The notes beneath the pieces were generated by a model. That model did not search any database. It saw only the letters and a list, made by a program, of their open reading frames with translations, and was not told the origin of the DNA. From NCBI GenBank assembly GCA_013399855.1, contig VXAY01006780.1, positions 2,021,439 to 2,085,438 on the forward strand: DNA of 64,000 nt, read 5' to 3'. Shown here piece by piece: positions 10,336 to 25,012 of this stretch. The position numbers were made by a program, and so were the translations under genes. The DNA comes from Oxyruncus cristatus (taxonomy: Eukaryota > Chordata > Aves > Passeriformes > Cotingidae). Each line of letters starts with the position of its first letter. The first letter of the stretch is position 1.

Positions 10336-13300
10336 ACTGAAATAAAAAACTGAAAGTAGCAGCCAAGTACTTGTGGGGCTGCACTGCCACAAACAGGGTT
10401 ACAAGTCCCTTGTGAACACACAACCAGAGAGTAGAAAAATAATATGGACAAATTCCACCAGAAATCACTCAGGAGTTATGTTGTGGATATAGTGGATATA
10501 CAGTGGATTAGACTTGGTCCAGCTAAATTCATTCCTTAGCCAGCTGCAAGGAATGCAAACAGGGATACAAGGAACACAGAGAGCAGGTGAGCACTGTAGG
10601 ACCAACCCTGAACCCAAACTCCATGGTCAGGAGCAGAGCCTGGGGAGTTCCCCCACACCTTCTGGAATGTTCTGCAGCCCTGGAAGGGGAGCCCAAACGT
10701 GCCCAGGGCACCGTGGCCATTCCCAGCCCCACACCGGCACTCTGGGCTCCTGAAAGCAGCAGGACTTCAGGGCAGGTGATTTGTCACAGCAGCAAAGCCT
10801 GCTTTTAGTAACGTGGCAAACTTCTTACTGTTTCTTTTGATTAACATGGCATTAATTTGGGATTTCTTTCTATTTAGTCTATGCAAGGAAATGATAAAAA
10901 CCAGACCTGACAAGCTCTGAGCTCAGGGGGGACTGGCAGAAAGGGCAGCTGGAGCCTTTCCCAACACCCCCACGTCCTTGGGATGCCACATCCCCTTCAC
11001 ACCTGCACAACACTGTATTTACCCACTGCCTAAAGAAACCACAGGGAATTCCAGCCTTTATTTAGCCTTTAAATCAGAGCCTGTACAATTTGTTTCCTCC
11101 TGGATTTTCATGAAGGAATATCCAATATTTCACCGTATTTTGCAAATGACTCAGACCTGCAAACTCATTGTGTTTATTTGCATCACAGACAATAAAGCAC
11201 CTTCTATTTGGGGAATCCCATTAAAAATAAACGGTCTGGGAAAACTTGGCTTCTCAAGCTGTGTTGTACACTTGGTTCATTATTGTCCCTTCCCCAGCCC
11301 TTATCCAAACAGTCCTGACAGCTTGTTTATGGAGAGCTCTGCAGTTCTACCTACCCAGGGTGTGCTGGGCACAGCACCACGGGAGAGCTCCAATTCTGGC
11401 CTGACCTTAAAAATAATGATAAAAATAAAATTAAATAAAATAACTTTAGAATTTAAAAAGAAATATATAAACCAAAATCACTAAATGGTTTAATTTGTGG
11501 ACAATACTGGAAAACATCCTCTAGTGACTCACTGCCAATTAGCCAGAAATTTCTACCTGAAATGTTATGTGTGATATCTTTTGATTTGATATTATAGTAC
11601 CCCATATCTCAGGCAACATAAAATTTCCTTTTAAAGTTACTCTTTAAATTTAGCCTTAGAGTTTACCCTTCTGTTTGTGGGATTTTTAAGGAGAACTCAT
11701 GATTCCTTCTGCTGGCAGTTCCATTAAGGCAGAGATATAAATGCTCATATATTCAGTGAAGTTATTTCCTGAAGTTACATGTTTATATGTTCTATGTAAC
11801 AGTCTATATATATTTGTATAACAACATACACATGTTGTTTTCTAGACAGTTAAACTCTTGCTTTTTTGAAGTTTGATTCTGGGAAACTGTTCAGTCCCAA
11901 CCGAAAAAAAGGCACATTTTTACCCCTGCTAGATTAAAAGCACAAGTTGCAGCAGTTTAGCTTCGTTAAGTGCTGCTCCATTAACATCCTCATTTTTCCC
12001 CAGGAGGGCTGGGGAAGATGAAAGCTCCGCTTCCAGACCTGCTCCCAAAGGTAGTCTGGTCAATGCCACGTGGCCATGGGAGCTGTTTAAGGAAACATGG
12101 AATTAAGACAACTCCAAACTCGCTTTGTGTCATCAGTCATCCACAGGAACTGGGATTCACCAACAGCTCTGGACTAGACTCAACAGCTAATTCCCAAAAC
12201 CCCCTGGCAGCACCTGGAAGGTGGTTCCAGCAGTTATCCCTCAGGGACAGCTCCCCTGGACACTTCCTTTAACAACACTTTTAAATAGAGGTGTAACATG
12301 GAGTGAGAACCTTGCTGGAATTCCTCAGGAAGGTTTTCATCTACAGAGTGTAACAGGGAAACATGGGCATTTAAAGCAGTAAGTAAAAATAGCTTTTTTA
12401 AAGACAATTTTGGGGCTTTTTACGAACTACACATAAATTGGGAGACTTTTAAATGAGATCATAATTTACAGCTAAATACTCTGACAACAAGCACGTTGAA
12501 ATTTTGTAGTGGACCCACATGAAATCCAGTGTCAGAGCACTGCTGCAGGACTCCAAAGAATTCCTACTCAGAGCTAAAACTGTCATTAATTCCCTTTGCT
12601 TCCTGCCTGTTCCCAACACCGAGGAGTCCAAATGCTGCCCCTGACTCTGACAGCAAACCTGTCACTGCCCATGAGGATGCAACAGAGGAATCACTTGAAA
12701 ATTATGGATGAGGAGAGATCTCCTAACAGGGGGGATTAACCACTGGACATATAAAATTCCGCATTTGGGAACTTTTCTAAAGGCAGTTTTGACCCTCAGG
12801 TTTCACAGCACTGGGGTGGTTCCAGTGGCTCAAAGGAGTATTCAGGGAGTCTTAAATCCAGCAACTACTTGGCTTGTTCTGCAGCTCCCAAGAGTCACAA
12901 ATCCTAATTACACGTTTGCTGAAAAGCAGGAATGTCACATGGCTTCCCCAAAAACACAACAGCATCTTAGTCTCATATTGTTTTCCCTGCCCAAATTATC
13001 CAAAAAGGCATTAGTCCATAGAGTGAGCTACTGCCTGGGAAACTCCAAGCTTCCCAAAAACAAAGCCATTACATGTGCTCCCCATGCACAGGCTGGCTCT
13101 GAGGCCACGCTGGACAACCACTGCCAGTATATTCCACTTCCACCTTTCCTTTTTCAGATCGTGAACAACTAATCTGCAAGTCCAGGATTAGCACTGAATT
13201 TGAAAGCAGGCACTTGGTGGAACATCTTCCAGGATGGATTTGGAGGTACAAGATGGATCCTCACCGGTAGAACAACAATTTATATTCACCATCCACTTAC

Positions 13301-16300
13301 ATGTCAAAAATTGTCCCAATCTTGCATATTTTTCCCATCTTCTTCAGGAATTTTCTTTTCACAAGGTGCCAAACACAGCAATATTTGCTCTGTCCTAACA
13401 CAGGAAGAATTGCCATCTATCAAGCCAAAGAACCCAACTGTACTATGTGTTTTGGCTGCAGTGCACCAAGTTTAATTGCAGAAATACCCTTAAAATTTGA
13501 TAAAAAAGGAAAAATAACATTCTGCATTGCTCGAGGAATTTCAAGGCATAAAAAAAAAAGGCTGTAAAATAACATTAGAGGCTCAATTTCAGAAGTGTCT
13601 TTCAAAAAATGTAACCCCAAACGTCAGCTCTGCTGAGCCCTGCCATTAATCAGCTCGTGCCACTGCTTTACATCAGTTGTAGGATCTGCTACTCTGAGTA
13701 GGTCCAGAGAGGGCACTTCTTCAGAGACAGGGAAATCACTGACTAGAAAAAACCCTGTATTTCCTTAGGGGCACTGCACAGCTCCTCAAATGCTGCAAGC
13801 TGGCAGGGTAGAGGGTAACCACCAGGACAGTTTTGGTAAATAAAAACTGGAGAGCATCTGGTCCGTGAAATCCCCCATCCCAGGCACTCTCACTTGCCTT
13901 TTCCTTGGACAGGCTGAATTGTGGTCAAGCCCCATCCCCTCCCCCAGGAGAACCACTCGCCCCATTCACAGCTATGAAATTCATTAAATAACTAAATAAA
14001 TCCCAACCTGCATCTGGAACAAATACCAATCAACAAGCTGAAAAAAACCACTACTCAAGAGGTGCTTGTATCGACCTTTGAAATTCCTACTTGGTAGCAG
14101 AGCAACGCACACAGTGCAAGAAAAATGTCCAGTCCCAGAAATGGAACTCCAGGGTTAAGGGTACAACCTGTTGATGGCTTAACCTCACCTAAAACATGTG
14201 GCTTTGCACTTGAGGGCAAAGCTGTGGAAAGGAACCCGCTGTGGGGAATTCTTTGAAAGGTCACTGGAAGGCAAAATGTACCTAAACGGGACCTGCACAC
14301 GCTGGGCTCATGAGACTTCCCTGCTCCCAGCACACAAAGATTCCTGAGCTCCACGGATCTTGTGGAATAGGAGAGCCTGTTCCATAACTTAGACATCCAG
14401 GAGTAAAAGACTAGTTAGTAACTGGTTTACATGCAGAACAAACAGCCATACACTCTATTTTACCACTCTCTGCTTTGGTTCCCAGCACCTTCTCATCAAG
14501 GATCTCTAAAGAAGTGTTCAACAGACTCGGACCAGTAATCACCAATATCCAAAGAACAAGGAACCAGACTGCTCACAGGACTTGTTTCTTCCCAAGGAAA
14601 ACACAAGTGAGCCCATTCCAAGTGCATCATCCTGGTGAATTCTCTCCAAAAATGTATTAGGAAGGGACAAGAAAGAAGCTGTTAGTGACAAAACATAAAG
14701 GTGGAGTTAAAAATCTTCAGGAAACAAATCTGAATAAGGTTACTAAACACATATGAGAAGATTAAAAAATCTTCCTTTCTCACATCAGAAGGGCAGAGCT
14801 TTGTAAATAATATCCTTTTTCTATAGGACATTTTTGTCCAAACTCTTTAGAAATCAGCCTCCTGACCCCGAGGATCATTAGGAAGTGGCAGGACACCAGT
14901 TCGTGCAACTTTCCCTTGTGACAATCCAGCTGTTTGCTGGATCTTCCTTTGCCCAGAGCAAGGAAGAGCTGAGTGTTTGGACAGGTCACACCAGAGACTC
15001 GGCACCGCTGGGGAAACTGGTGCTGGAGAGACTTGTCCAGGATTAATGAACCCACAGAACTGGGGCAGAACAGGAACCACTGGGTCAGGGGAGAGGAAGA
15101 GCTCAGTCACTTCGATCTGCAGCTCAATCCAACAATTTTGAGCGTTATTTGTACTGTTTGAAATGGCTCTTCCCTGCACAGTACGAACTGCCACCACCAC
15201 ATCCTGCTCCTTCTGGAGCTACAATAAAGAACCACTCGGAAGGACACTCGTTTTCTCTCCTTCAGCTTCTAGTAATTATAAATCACAATAAATACTTCCA
15301 TTAATACTTATCTTTGGTAGACAGTATCTCAGGCATCAAAGCAGGAATTACCAACTTATTGCACAGGGAATTAAGAAAACAGCTTCTGTTGGCTGAAGCT
15401 GATTTGGAGCTTCATATTCCCAAATACATAGCTAGAACCCCACTGTGCAAACACTACGTAAAATGCAATTTTCTGTGAAGAATTTCCGAGTGTAGAGTTT
15501 TGGATGCTTCTCTCCAGTGAATCAAACAGAATTTGTGAAGGCTAAACCATGATGCTTGCATTTTACTCCTTGGGTGATATAAACTGATGGGAGGAAGAAA
15601 TCAGAGATGTTCTACTTCTGTACAAATTGAGAAATGGACAATCCCATTTGTATAACTTTTAATTCATGTTCTTGCCTTTTTTTTAACCTTTAATATGACT
15701 TACTCAAGCTAAATATTCTAATAGAGTAAAATAAGGTGGGTTGAGTAAGAGAAGACAAAGAAAACAACTTGAACACTGGGATTGAAGAGAAGTTTGTTGC
15801 AACACTCTCAAGTGAAGTGTGATGGAAACGTCCCTGCATTGCTCCATCACTGACAATCCAGCCTGGACCTGCAAAGTGTGAGTGTTACTGAGTTCCACCT
15901 CTGTGTGTCACCCTATAAACACCACCAGTACATGGTATACTAGCAGGGACTACTGGGAATCGCTTCTCACAGGGGGACACCCTTTGCTCCCAGCTGGGAC
16001 TGAGGTGGGGATGATCCTGACCCCGCTGTCCACAGAATGTAAACTGTCCTGTTTGTCACCATTCTGCTCATTTGAAAGCAGCAGTGGGGCCATCCCAACC
16101 CCACACTGCTGGATGTCACCCCTGGAAGGCGTTTCCAAGCCGCCCAGGCCTTTCCAGTGCTCTCCCAAAATATGTGGATTCCAGAGACATAAGTTAGGGA
16201 TCCTAGTTAAAGGGACCCCTCCCCTCCTTCTTCCCTGTTAAGCAGCAGCAGGAATAGTTTCCATGGTGAGTATTTGGATGCAGAAGGATTTGAGAGACTT

Positions 16301-19205
16301 GTGTATCTCTGCAATTTTACCTTCCAAGCATAAGACAAAGCCAAACTAACCAGGTGTCACAGAAAAGAAACCACATGAACCAGCAGGGACTAACACACAC
16401 GCAGAGAGAACCTCACAGAAACCAAACCAAAAAATACATTTTCCCCATGCAATCACCAGAAGGTGGGTAATATTCACCCTCAAACCACGATGAACTTCGA
16501 CAGCCATTTCAGTGAAAGCATATTAAAGCTAATTTGCACGAACATGCTCAATTCAGCAGTTAAATTCACGTCTCACATTCCTCTGTGCTGCTCTCCATGC
16601 TGGATGATGTGGTGACAGACATGGAGGAGTGAAATCATAGCACTATCTCTTGGAAATTGCCAAAAAAGCGATTTCTCACCATATGGGACCTGTAACAGCC
16701 CTGAAGTGTTTCAGCCTCTTACCCTCCGCTGCTTTTCCCTTCCCCAGCGTGACACAGTCACTCACCTAAAACTCCCCAGCTCAGCAGTTTCCTGGGGATC
16801 CTGATCCAAAGGGGTTTTATCTCTGCTCTGACACTAGATTAAGAGTTATGTTAATAACACCACATATCAAGATGATATCAAAAACCAGACCTATCCTTCA
16901 GCTTGTTTAATGTTAGTTCTGGCGAGGCCTTAAAGCAGAAATCACGTCTGGAAACTTTATCTGAAAGTTCCTGCCCCAACAGCACAATCCTGGGCTCCAT
17001 CACCAAAAGCCTGAGCTCAGCATTCTGAAAGCCATCTTCATATTTCACCACTCTCTGCATCTCCTCTCGGTCCCAGTTTGATGTTTTAACCTTTTCCCAG
17101 AAGCAAATTATCCTCCTTGCCTGCAGAAACCTAGGAAGTGTGTCAGGTCATGCACAGGACTCTTCTCCTTCAGGATCACCTTGACACAAAGTTTCCCCAA
17201 GAGCATTTCATTGTCTAATATAATGTGGATAAAATCTGCTTTTACAGCCCAGTTGTCCCTTTAGCAGGCAGGTTGTAGGACAGAGCTTCACTGAGGGTAT
17301 CAGGACCAGTGTGCTCACACAGACCCACAGCAAGTGAGGGTGTGTTCTGAAAAAAAGAGTGTTTTCCAGTAAGAAAAGCACCTGGTGATTCCACTATTTA
17401 TTGCAAGCCCACAAAAATCCATCATTTCTAGCATTACTTTATCTAAATCTGTGTTTAAGGAATCTGCTGCTTATCATGCTACAATCCCACTGTAACCAGT
17501 TTCATCACAAGAGACTTTACTGAAGTTTATAGAAATAGTATAGTACCACAGAAACAGTAATATTAAAAAAAAAAGGGATATAGGATAGGGCAGTGATGAA
17601 AATGTTGTCCACGGCAACATTCACTGCCAAGTTGAATTTCTGAGGTCAGCAGTATTACTATTATGTATAAATTTATAGCCTTAAGTGATTTGTTGCATTG
17701 GAGTGTGTATCTCTCCTCTTGGAAGTTGGACAATCATTACAAACTGGCTTTGGAGATGACCCAGTGCGTTCTGTGTCATATATTTCTCCAAAGTTAAACT
17801 GCCTGAATTTTTCTTGCTGTAAAAATGAGAGAAGTGCAAAGACTTTCGGACTGAATCCTGAGATTCTCCCCTTCCCTTTTTCTGGGATATGCAGCCCAGA
17901 TCCCACTTAATGCAAAGGCACTGTTTATTAATGCCCTGAAACACACACATCCAGACATTCCCCAATTGTGAAGGACAAATCCAGCAGTGATGGGGAGCAG
18001 AGGAGGAAAGTGAGGCGTCGGTTGAGGTTTTCTCCCTGTATGTGCTCGGTTAGTCATCCTTTCCTGTTCCGTATTTTTCATGGCAAGCCCTGAATTTTCA
18101 CCTGGCCTCCATCAAAGACGTGCTCAGTGGTGTGTGTACAGAGTGAAGGAGAAGATGATGAGGTTATTCTGCCTCCTGCACTCGCTCCAGAGCTTGTGGG
18201 GTGGTCTGGTCAGGTCCAAAAATCTCTTAAAGGAGCAACAGCATGACCAGAACTCGCCTGAACTGACTCCTCCTGGCAGTGACGGATATAAAAGCTGGAG
18301 CAGCGATGGGAATGCAGGAATTCCTCCCCAGGTCAAGGCTTAGGCAGCACCTGAAGGAGGCCTGTCCTGGAGCTCTCCCATGCTGTGCTTACTCTCTGGG
18401 TAAACACAAGACCTCAGTCTCCACACTTGTCAATCTGGCACCTTTAACGAGCAAGAAGTTGGTTTTATTAAAGGAGGAAAAACGTAGATTTCCATCACTC
18501 CTTATAAAAGAGCAAGAAAATGTCAAACATGGAGGTAAAAGTCGTATTTCAACCCAGCTCCAGCCCAAACTCCCTCTCCCCCTGCACCTGCACGGGGGTG
18601 AACATGTGCTGGACGGCTCTGTACAGGCTCAGTGTTCAACATTTGAACTGGACCTGCTCCAGCTTCTGAATAAATATCTCTTTGGGGGGAGAGGGAATTA
18701 CATTCCAGAGGCAAAATGCAGTTTTTCTTCTCCTAAATTTTGAAAGAAACATGTACTTGTGAACATCAGGAGTCATAGGAACTGAAATCCTTTCTATCTC
18801 CAGCCTTCAGCACTGTGTCCCCCCGGCCTGACCACGTGTCCAACCGAGACGAGAGAGCTGCACTCACAAGGGTGTTCCTGGGTTTTTCTTCCTAAATAAC
18901 ACTTATTTCCCGTGGGGGCACCTTTGGGGAACTACAGGAGGCACCATTCAGAGGGATAGGAAAGCCCATTTGGGATCAAGAAGGCAACACCCACTTTGTT
19001 TTACACAGGGTGGTAAATTACGAACAATTTAAGTATCTTGGAAATCTTCCTGCTGGATGGTGAAAGATCATCTTAACATTATTTATTTATTATTTAACTA
19101 ACATTAAAAGAGTAATAATAAAAAGAGCTTTTTATTCTAAATAGAACTTCAGGTAAATGGTTGTGCTCATGATTCTGTGGGGAAAATCACACAGGATCTG
19201 GATGG
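10336..19205. other. About 8.9 kb without a recognisable gene or known repeat
   Basis: I see no exon, RNA gene or identifiable transposon. A 168-codon plus-strand frame at 10978-11484 ends in an A-rich tract and carries no recognisable domain. Other frames are shorter. Only short A-rich or T-rich runs stand out. The stretch is probably intronic or intergenic. Confidence 0.5.
11409..11480. repeat. A-rich low-complexity tract
   Basis: The tract is dominated by A with repeated AAATAA and TAAAAT words. It is low-complexity DNA with no sign that it is the tail of a particular retroposon. Confidence 0.6.
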
Positions 19206-19383
19206 TACACAGCAGGTTGCCCAGAGAAGTTGTGGATTCCCTGTTCCTGGAAGCGTTCAAGGCCAGGTTGGACAGGGCTTGGAGTAACCTGGGATAGTGG
19301 AAGGCATCCCTGCCTGTGGCAGGGGATGCAACTGGATAATGTTTAAGGTCCCTTCCAAACCATTCCAGGATTCTGTGATTCTA
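19206..19383 (+). mobile_element. CR1 LINE fragment, 3' end
   Basis: Plus-strand CR1 tail with the blocks AGCAGGTTGCCCAGAGAAG, TTCAAGGCCAGGTTGGACAG, GGCTTGGAGTAACCTGGGAT, AGTGGAAGGCATCCCTGCC and AAGGTCCCTTCCAAACCATT, ending GGATTCTGTGATTC. It is the same subfamily as the copies at 2.8 and 28.0 kb, with moderate divergence. Confidence 0.92.
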
Positions 19384-20014
19384 CCCCCACACTGGGATCT
19401 TGCCATCACTGCTCAGTGCAGTCTAACCATGGCTCCAACAGATGCCGGGAAAAGGAGGCTGCCTGTGGAGCACCAGCTGCTATGCCCCTGCTTCCCAGTA
19501 AAAGCATGGAGATTCCCCTTGGATGGTCACCCTGGATGTGCCACACAAACTGGTCTGGAAACACCCGAAGTTGGTAACTCTGCTCGCCCACAAACTGTTT
19601 GTGCGTGTACGAGTGGTGGCACAACTGGTTTTGGGGATAATAAGAGCAACTTTAAGTTCTAAAACAACTCCTTTCCATCCCCATTTTAGGTCTATGGTAT
19701 AAACAACCCAAAAACTTAACATATTTGAGAACAAAGGGAGCTGTGGAAAAGCATAATGAAGGAAGCTGAACAGAAAAGAAGAAAGGAACAGATGTCAGAT
19801 TATACTTAAACAAAGTTACCAGTTTATTTTCCCACTGATTTGAATATCTAAAATATACATTTTTGCCAAGGCAAACAGGTGATTAAAATACATTAAAAAC
19901 CCCAGTAAGCAAAGGGCTACACTTGGATTTGCCTGACATTTGTCAGCCATTGCCCAAGTTCCAGCACAGGCAGAGCATAGCAATAATAGTATTAATGTGA
20001 CAAAGGCTGCCTGT

Positions 20015-20028
20015 TTAATTGCAATTAA
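20015..20028. promoter_or_regulatory. Homeodomain-type palindrome (possible enhancer)
   Basis: TTAATTGCAATTAA is a perfect 14-bp palindrome made of two TAATT half-sites, the core recognised by many homeodomain dimers. It sits in an AT-rich stretch (about 19960-20080) composed like vertebrate conserved non-coding elements. Function is inference only. Confidence 0.3.
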
Positions 20029-23000
20029 CTGCGGCCTGACAAAAGGAAAGATGCACTCTGGAGCATACACAAGCCTCATTTACCCTGCAAGGACAGTGAG
20101 ATGAACCTGGCATGAAATGTTAAGATCATAATTGCTGTTGGCAAGGCATCTGACAGGAGCTGCTGGCTGGGATGAGCACCGGTTGCACAAAGGAGCCGAG
20201 AGGGAAAACAGCCGGGAATCAGCCCCACAAACATCCTTTCACTGAGGAGCACCAGGAATGGTGGGCTGCTGGCACTAGGGATGCTGTGGCTGGAATGCTG
20301 GGAGTGCCAGGGATAACCTCTGGGGGAGGGAATGCTGGAGGATGGAGGGTGGTTGGGCACAGTCTCCTTTATTGCTGAGGAACTGAACGAGTGCCATCGT
20401 CGAGCTAATTACAGGTCTTGCCCAAACTTCTCCCGCTGGAAAGCCATCCCGGTGCCTCACAGCTCTTCCACTTTGAAAACATGAACTAAAGTTTGCTGAT
20501 GGCCAGTTTAGACAAATTTCATTTTGCATCAGCGTTAATCCGTGCCTCGGTCGCATTCCCTGCCTCCCCGGTGTTTATGAGGATAACAGCTGGATTCATC
20601 CAGAGCAGTAACGTTCCCTTGGCTTGACTGAACAAGCCGTGTCTGCAGCCTCACCAAGGAGCCTGTCCAGAGCTGTGGTGGTCTCCAGAACCATAAACCA
20701 CAGCTGTGCAGAGAATTCCAGGGGTCTTTCCGGAGCCTTTTACACTGAAACATCCCTTGCTCCACTGTTAGTATCAGCTCCCTGATAACACCCTAGGACA
20801 CCATTTGCCTGTTCATCTGCCTGCCCACAGCAATGATTCCCAGTTGGATTCTTGCTACACTCCCATTTCCCTTCCTTTTTTTCATGTTTTCCATGTGTTC
20901 CAAAATGGAAAACACACAGAGGACAGAATGTTACCTCAGAGAAATCCAGCATAAAATTCCCATCTACCCGGAACAACAAGGAGGCAAAGGAAAAAGGTTC
21001 TTAGGAAAAGCATCTGTGAGACAGAAAAAACTCCCAAAGGGCTGGACCAAGAACCTCCATCAAGAAACACCAAGTCACATGGTGGGCACAAGGGGGATTT
21101 AGGAGGAAAGGAAAATCAGGAAGCATGAAAAAAAAAGGAGCATGAAAGGACGAGAGGGACCATGTGGCACAAGGAGAACGTGTGACGATCCCATCAATAC
21201 ATTTTAAAGGACTAAATTCCATTACAAAGCCACATGATGACATGACCAGGGCCTAAATTTCTATTCCTGCTATGCTGCAGTCAAGTTAGTTTGCCTGAAA
21301 TTTGTCCTGACTTCCGTGGGAACCAAGTTTTCCTCATGTTGTAAGGGACAGTTTATACTCCAGCATATGAAAGATGTACTGATCACCCTCCTGGACATTT
21401 GCTATGGAAAACTAACCAGAAATTCTGAATAACAAACAGCAACAATGGCACAAAGGAAGCAAATAAGGTGATTTAACCGCTACAAAAGCAAGGCTTTAAT
21501 CAACAGAATTAATTTGTTTGAAAAGGAAAAAAATCCCAGGATTTTAGAAATGCTGACCAGAAATTCTTTCAGAGAGTGTTTCCAGCAGACAATGCCAAAC
21601 CTGCACACTCCAAACATCACCTGGACATGGTTCAGTGCTGGAACATTTGAACAGACCCTCCCTGGCTGACAACAACCCCCCCCATCCCATGGCCTTTCCA
21701 TCCCAGCCCCTTGGCAAAGTGCCTTGCAGTTCCCACAGCTCCCAGTGCCGGGATGGCCCCCCTCCAGGGCAGCTCCCAGGGGTATGGGAAGCAGGACTCC
21801 CTGGCTTCCCACCAGGAGCTGATGTGGAGCCAGAGCCTGCAACCAAAGCTGAGCCAGACACTTTGGAGCCGTGGCTCCTCAGAATTCCAGTTTCCTGGCT
21901 TCCCTTCAGCCCACCTGGCAGATTAAAGGGCAGCCCAGAGCTTGGAAACATCATTCCCAGGACTGTGTGTCGTAAGGAGCCCATGGCTCCACACACCCCC
22001 CAGGCAGCTTGTCCCGAGTCAGGGCCCATTCCCTTTACAGGGAATTTCACAGCTTTGGCTTTCCCTGCAACCCTGAGCAATCCCACAGCTTTTAAAGGCT
22101 GAGCCCTCCCTCGGTGGCCATCATCCTTCTCCACACAACTGCAATCGGAATCCTTCAAAAACACAAACAAGTCAATCCAGGGGGGAGAGCAGGAGCCAGC
22201 AGTTCCCAGTTTTGTGGATCACAGAGATTCTCTGCTTGTGTTTGTGCCCTGCAGATTTTATGGAGCTGCTTCCAGGATGTGGATAGAGCACTGCCTGTGG
22301 TGCTTCCCTCGAACCCACCTCCAGAGCTCCCAACCTTTGCCAAGAGGTGCTGGGACACACCAGCAAAGCTGCAACACGGCCCCGGGAGCAACAATTCCCA
22401 TTAAAGTCCTCAGGAGTGGAAAAAGATCCAGGAGAGAAAATCGCAGAGGTAATTTTACAGCTTTCTAACCCAGCTTTAGATGGAACAAAGAATGAAATGA
22501 AGAACAGCGTTTGTCCTTTGAAATGAAATGTAACGTCAAAACAAGAGACTGGTCCTGAAGGTCCAGAAGTGCTTTAAAACTTCACAACACAAAACTTGCT
22601 GATGTTCCAGATCAGCCCTGAGCTCTCTCCAGGACAGATGCTCGGTCAAAAGTTCTCACCCGAATATTTTTGAAATTATCAGCCACAGCCTGTGTGCACC
22701 CCTTGAAGCCAGTGTATGCAGATGGGCTTTAATAAGACTCCCTTAAAAACAGCAGGACCCATCAGCTGTCCCTTGGAATACTGAAAGACAAACACAGGTG
22801 TTCCCTGGCCCGCAGGAAGAGGAAATACCACAATGTCTAAACCTTGAACCACGCTCCTAGGACAGACCTGACCCTCCTCCTGCCCTCCTTAGGCCTCCTC
22901 TCCCCAGTTCTTGCAGTCCATTGAATGGGAGAACATCATTTGCAGCTCATCCCAGGATTTGCACGTGTAATTGGATAACCTCCAGGAGTCAGGAGCGTGG

Positions 23001-25012
23001 GGCGGAAGCAGCGCTGGCCCACAGGGATGGGGTTACCAACATCACAGCTCTCCATTTTATATCAGAACAAAACACGTTATATCACCCTAAGAAACACATC
23101 CCAGATTCCCAAGACACCATTTCTTATTCCTAGCAGCTCTTCCAAAACACCCTTTTCCAAGTCCTTCCTCTTCTGATGAGCATATGAGTTTCCATCTTGC
23201 TCTCTCTCCTTTCCCTACCCCCGCTTCCCTTTTTGCAGCTAGGCTGGAACACACCCCTGAGCACTTCAGAGCTACACACCCTGGTTTATACAAATACAGA
23301 GAAACTAAAAAACCCCAGCTCACTGTTTCCAAAGATCTTCTATCCTGTGAGCGATCCAGCAGCGTCAGGATGGAGGCAGGGTCAGGATCAAGGGGTTACT
23401 CCGAGCTGTGCGACCCAGGCACGGCCTCAGCCCCCCCAGATTTGCAGCTCTGTCCGTGTGATCAGCTCGTGGAGAGACAAAATCCCTCCTTTGGGAGCAC
23501 AGTCAAATGTTCTTTTCCTGCTACAGCAACGCCTTTGGAGCGGGAGGAGAAGCGGGTCATGCGAGGGCTCTGTGCTCCTCTGGCCTCTCCAGGCACTCCC
23601 AGCTCATGGATCCCAAATCCATCGTGGTGTGCAGAGAAAGTGTTAAATCAGGAATTCTCTTACTGCTCAAGTCTCAATGAAACCACAGCAGCTTTTTGGT
23701 CCTTTTCCCAAAAACGGGCCCACCAGTGCTCACTTTCTTTAGGAGCCAAACAGCATTCTTGGAGAGCAGTTCAATATCTCCAGAGGTGTAAATCACCACC
23801 CTCTATCTTATTAGAAACATTTGAAAGAGGGCAAATGCTTTCAGAGCCATAAACTCTGGATTCCATCCGTGTTCCAAAGCTGCAGCGAGTACACATTCCT
23901 GACTCGAGCTGCTTTTAATTTGCAGTCCCTTGAAAGCACAAAAGTCTAAATAAGGTATCAACTTAAATAACAACAACAAAACATTGAAAAAATTGTCCCT
24001 TCGCAGCTTTTTAAAATAAACTGGAATTAGGAATTCCTCAAACGCTGAGGATGTGTGTCCGGTGCAAAGGCAGCCGGAGCTTCCCAGGAAATGTAGTGTA
24101 ATCGCTGCTCCACCACAGATTATTTACGGTCCCAGGCCTGATGGAACATCGGAAACTAAAGCAACAACTCTCCCTGCCTGCTGCAAAAGGCTAAAAATCC
24201 TGGGTTACAATGAGAACAGCAGAATGGAAACCACAGGAGAGCCGAAGAGCAAGGAAAAGTTGGCGCATCCTTTGTGAACACGGGTCCTGAGCAGCCGTAC
24301 CTGGAAGCGAGGTGGGCAAGCACAGCCCAAGACAGGATTTCTCAGCAGAGGACTGGCAGGGTGCCCTTTAATTAAAGATATTGCCAGTTATCTCCAACCA
24401 CAATCACTGTCCCAGTGATCAGATGGGAGCCCGTGCTCTGGCACATTCCCTAAGGAAATCATGGTGCCAACCACGGCAAGAACAGAGCTTTCAAATGCAC
24501 CTTCAATGTACAAACCCAGCAGAATCCCTGCTCACGAAGTCAATAAAACCTGATGGAAACATTGGTGTGCTTGCAAATGCCTAATTAAAACATCAGTTCT
24601 TGGTGAGAATCCTCAGGGAACAAGGGCTGCTGTGGAATTGTGGAAGTGCAATTTGAAATCATGACTGGGCAGGAAACACTTTTCTTCCCATGTATAACCT
24701 GCAGTAATGGAAATCTTTCCACACAGTTTTCAATCTTTCATTGGAATTTAAAATCCAAGCGACAAACTTTTAAGGAAAAATGGAAAAAAAATTCCCTAGA
24801 AAACTTTGCTTTTAATGAAGAAATGGACCTTTTTCCCTGACTCCAAAGTTCCAGCCAAGACTCTCTGTAAGGCACCAGGAATTTACAGTATTTTACTTGC
24901 ACAGCTGCTGCTCTGCATTCACAGAAAGCACCTTTTGTCAGAGCAGGGGAAGGGTTGAATAAAGAGCACGAGAATAAGTGTCATTTAATCACTAGGGAGC
25001 TGCCTCCTTCCT

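Noticed and set aside
21544..22170. Long open frames on both strands (208 codons minus, 155 codons plus)
   Set aside because: Simultaneous openness on opposite strands in GC-richer DNA is typical of composition, not coding. Neither translation is recognisable.
23184..23852. Longest open frame in the window, 222 codons on the plus strand, with an overlapping 149-codon frame
   Set aside because: The translation shows no domain, repeat or signal sequence. The region is locally GC-richer, which lowers stop frequency, and a frame this long is not very surprising in 64 kb of six-frame sequence.
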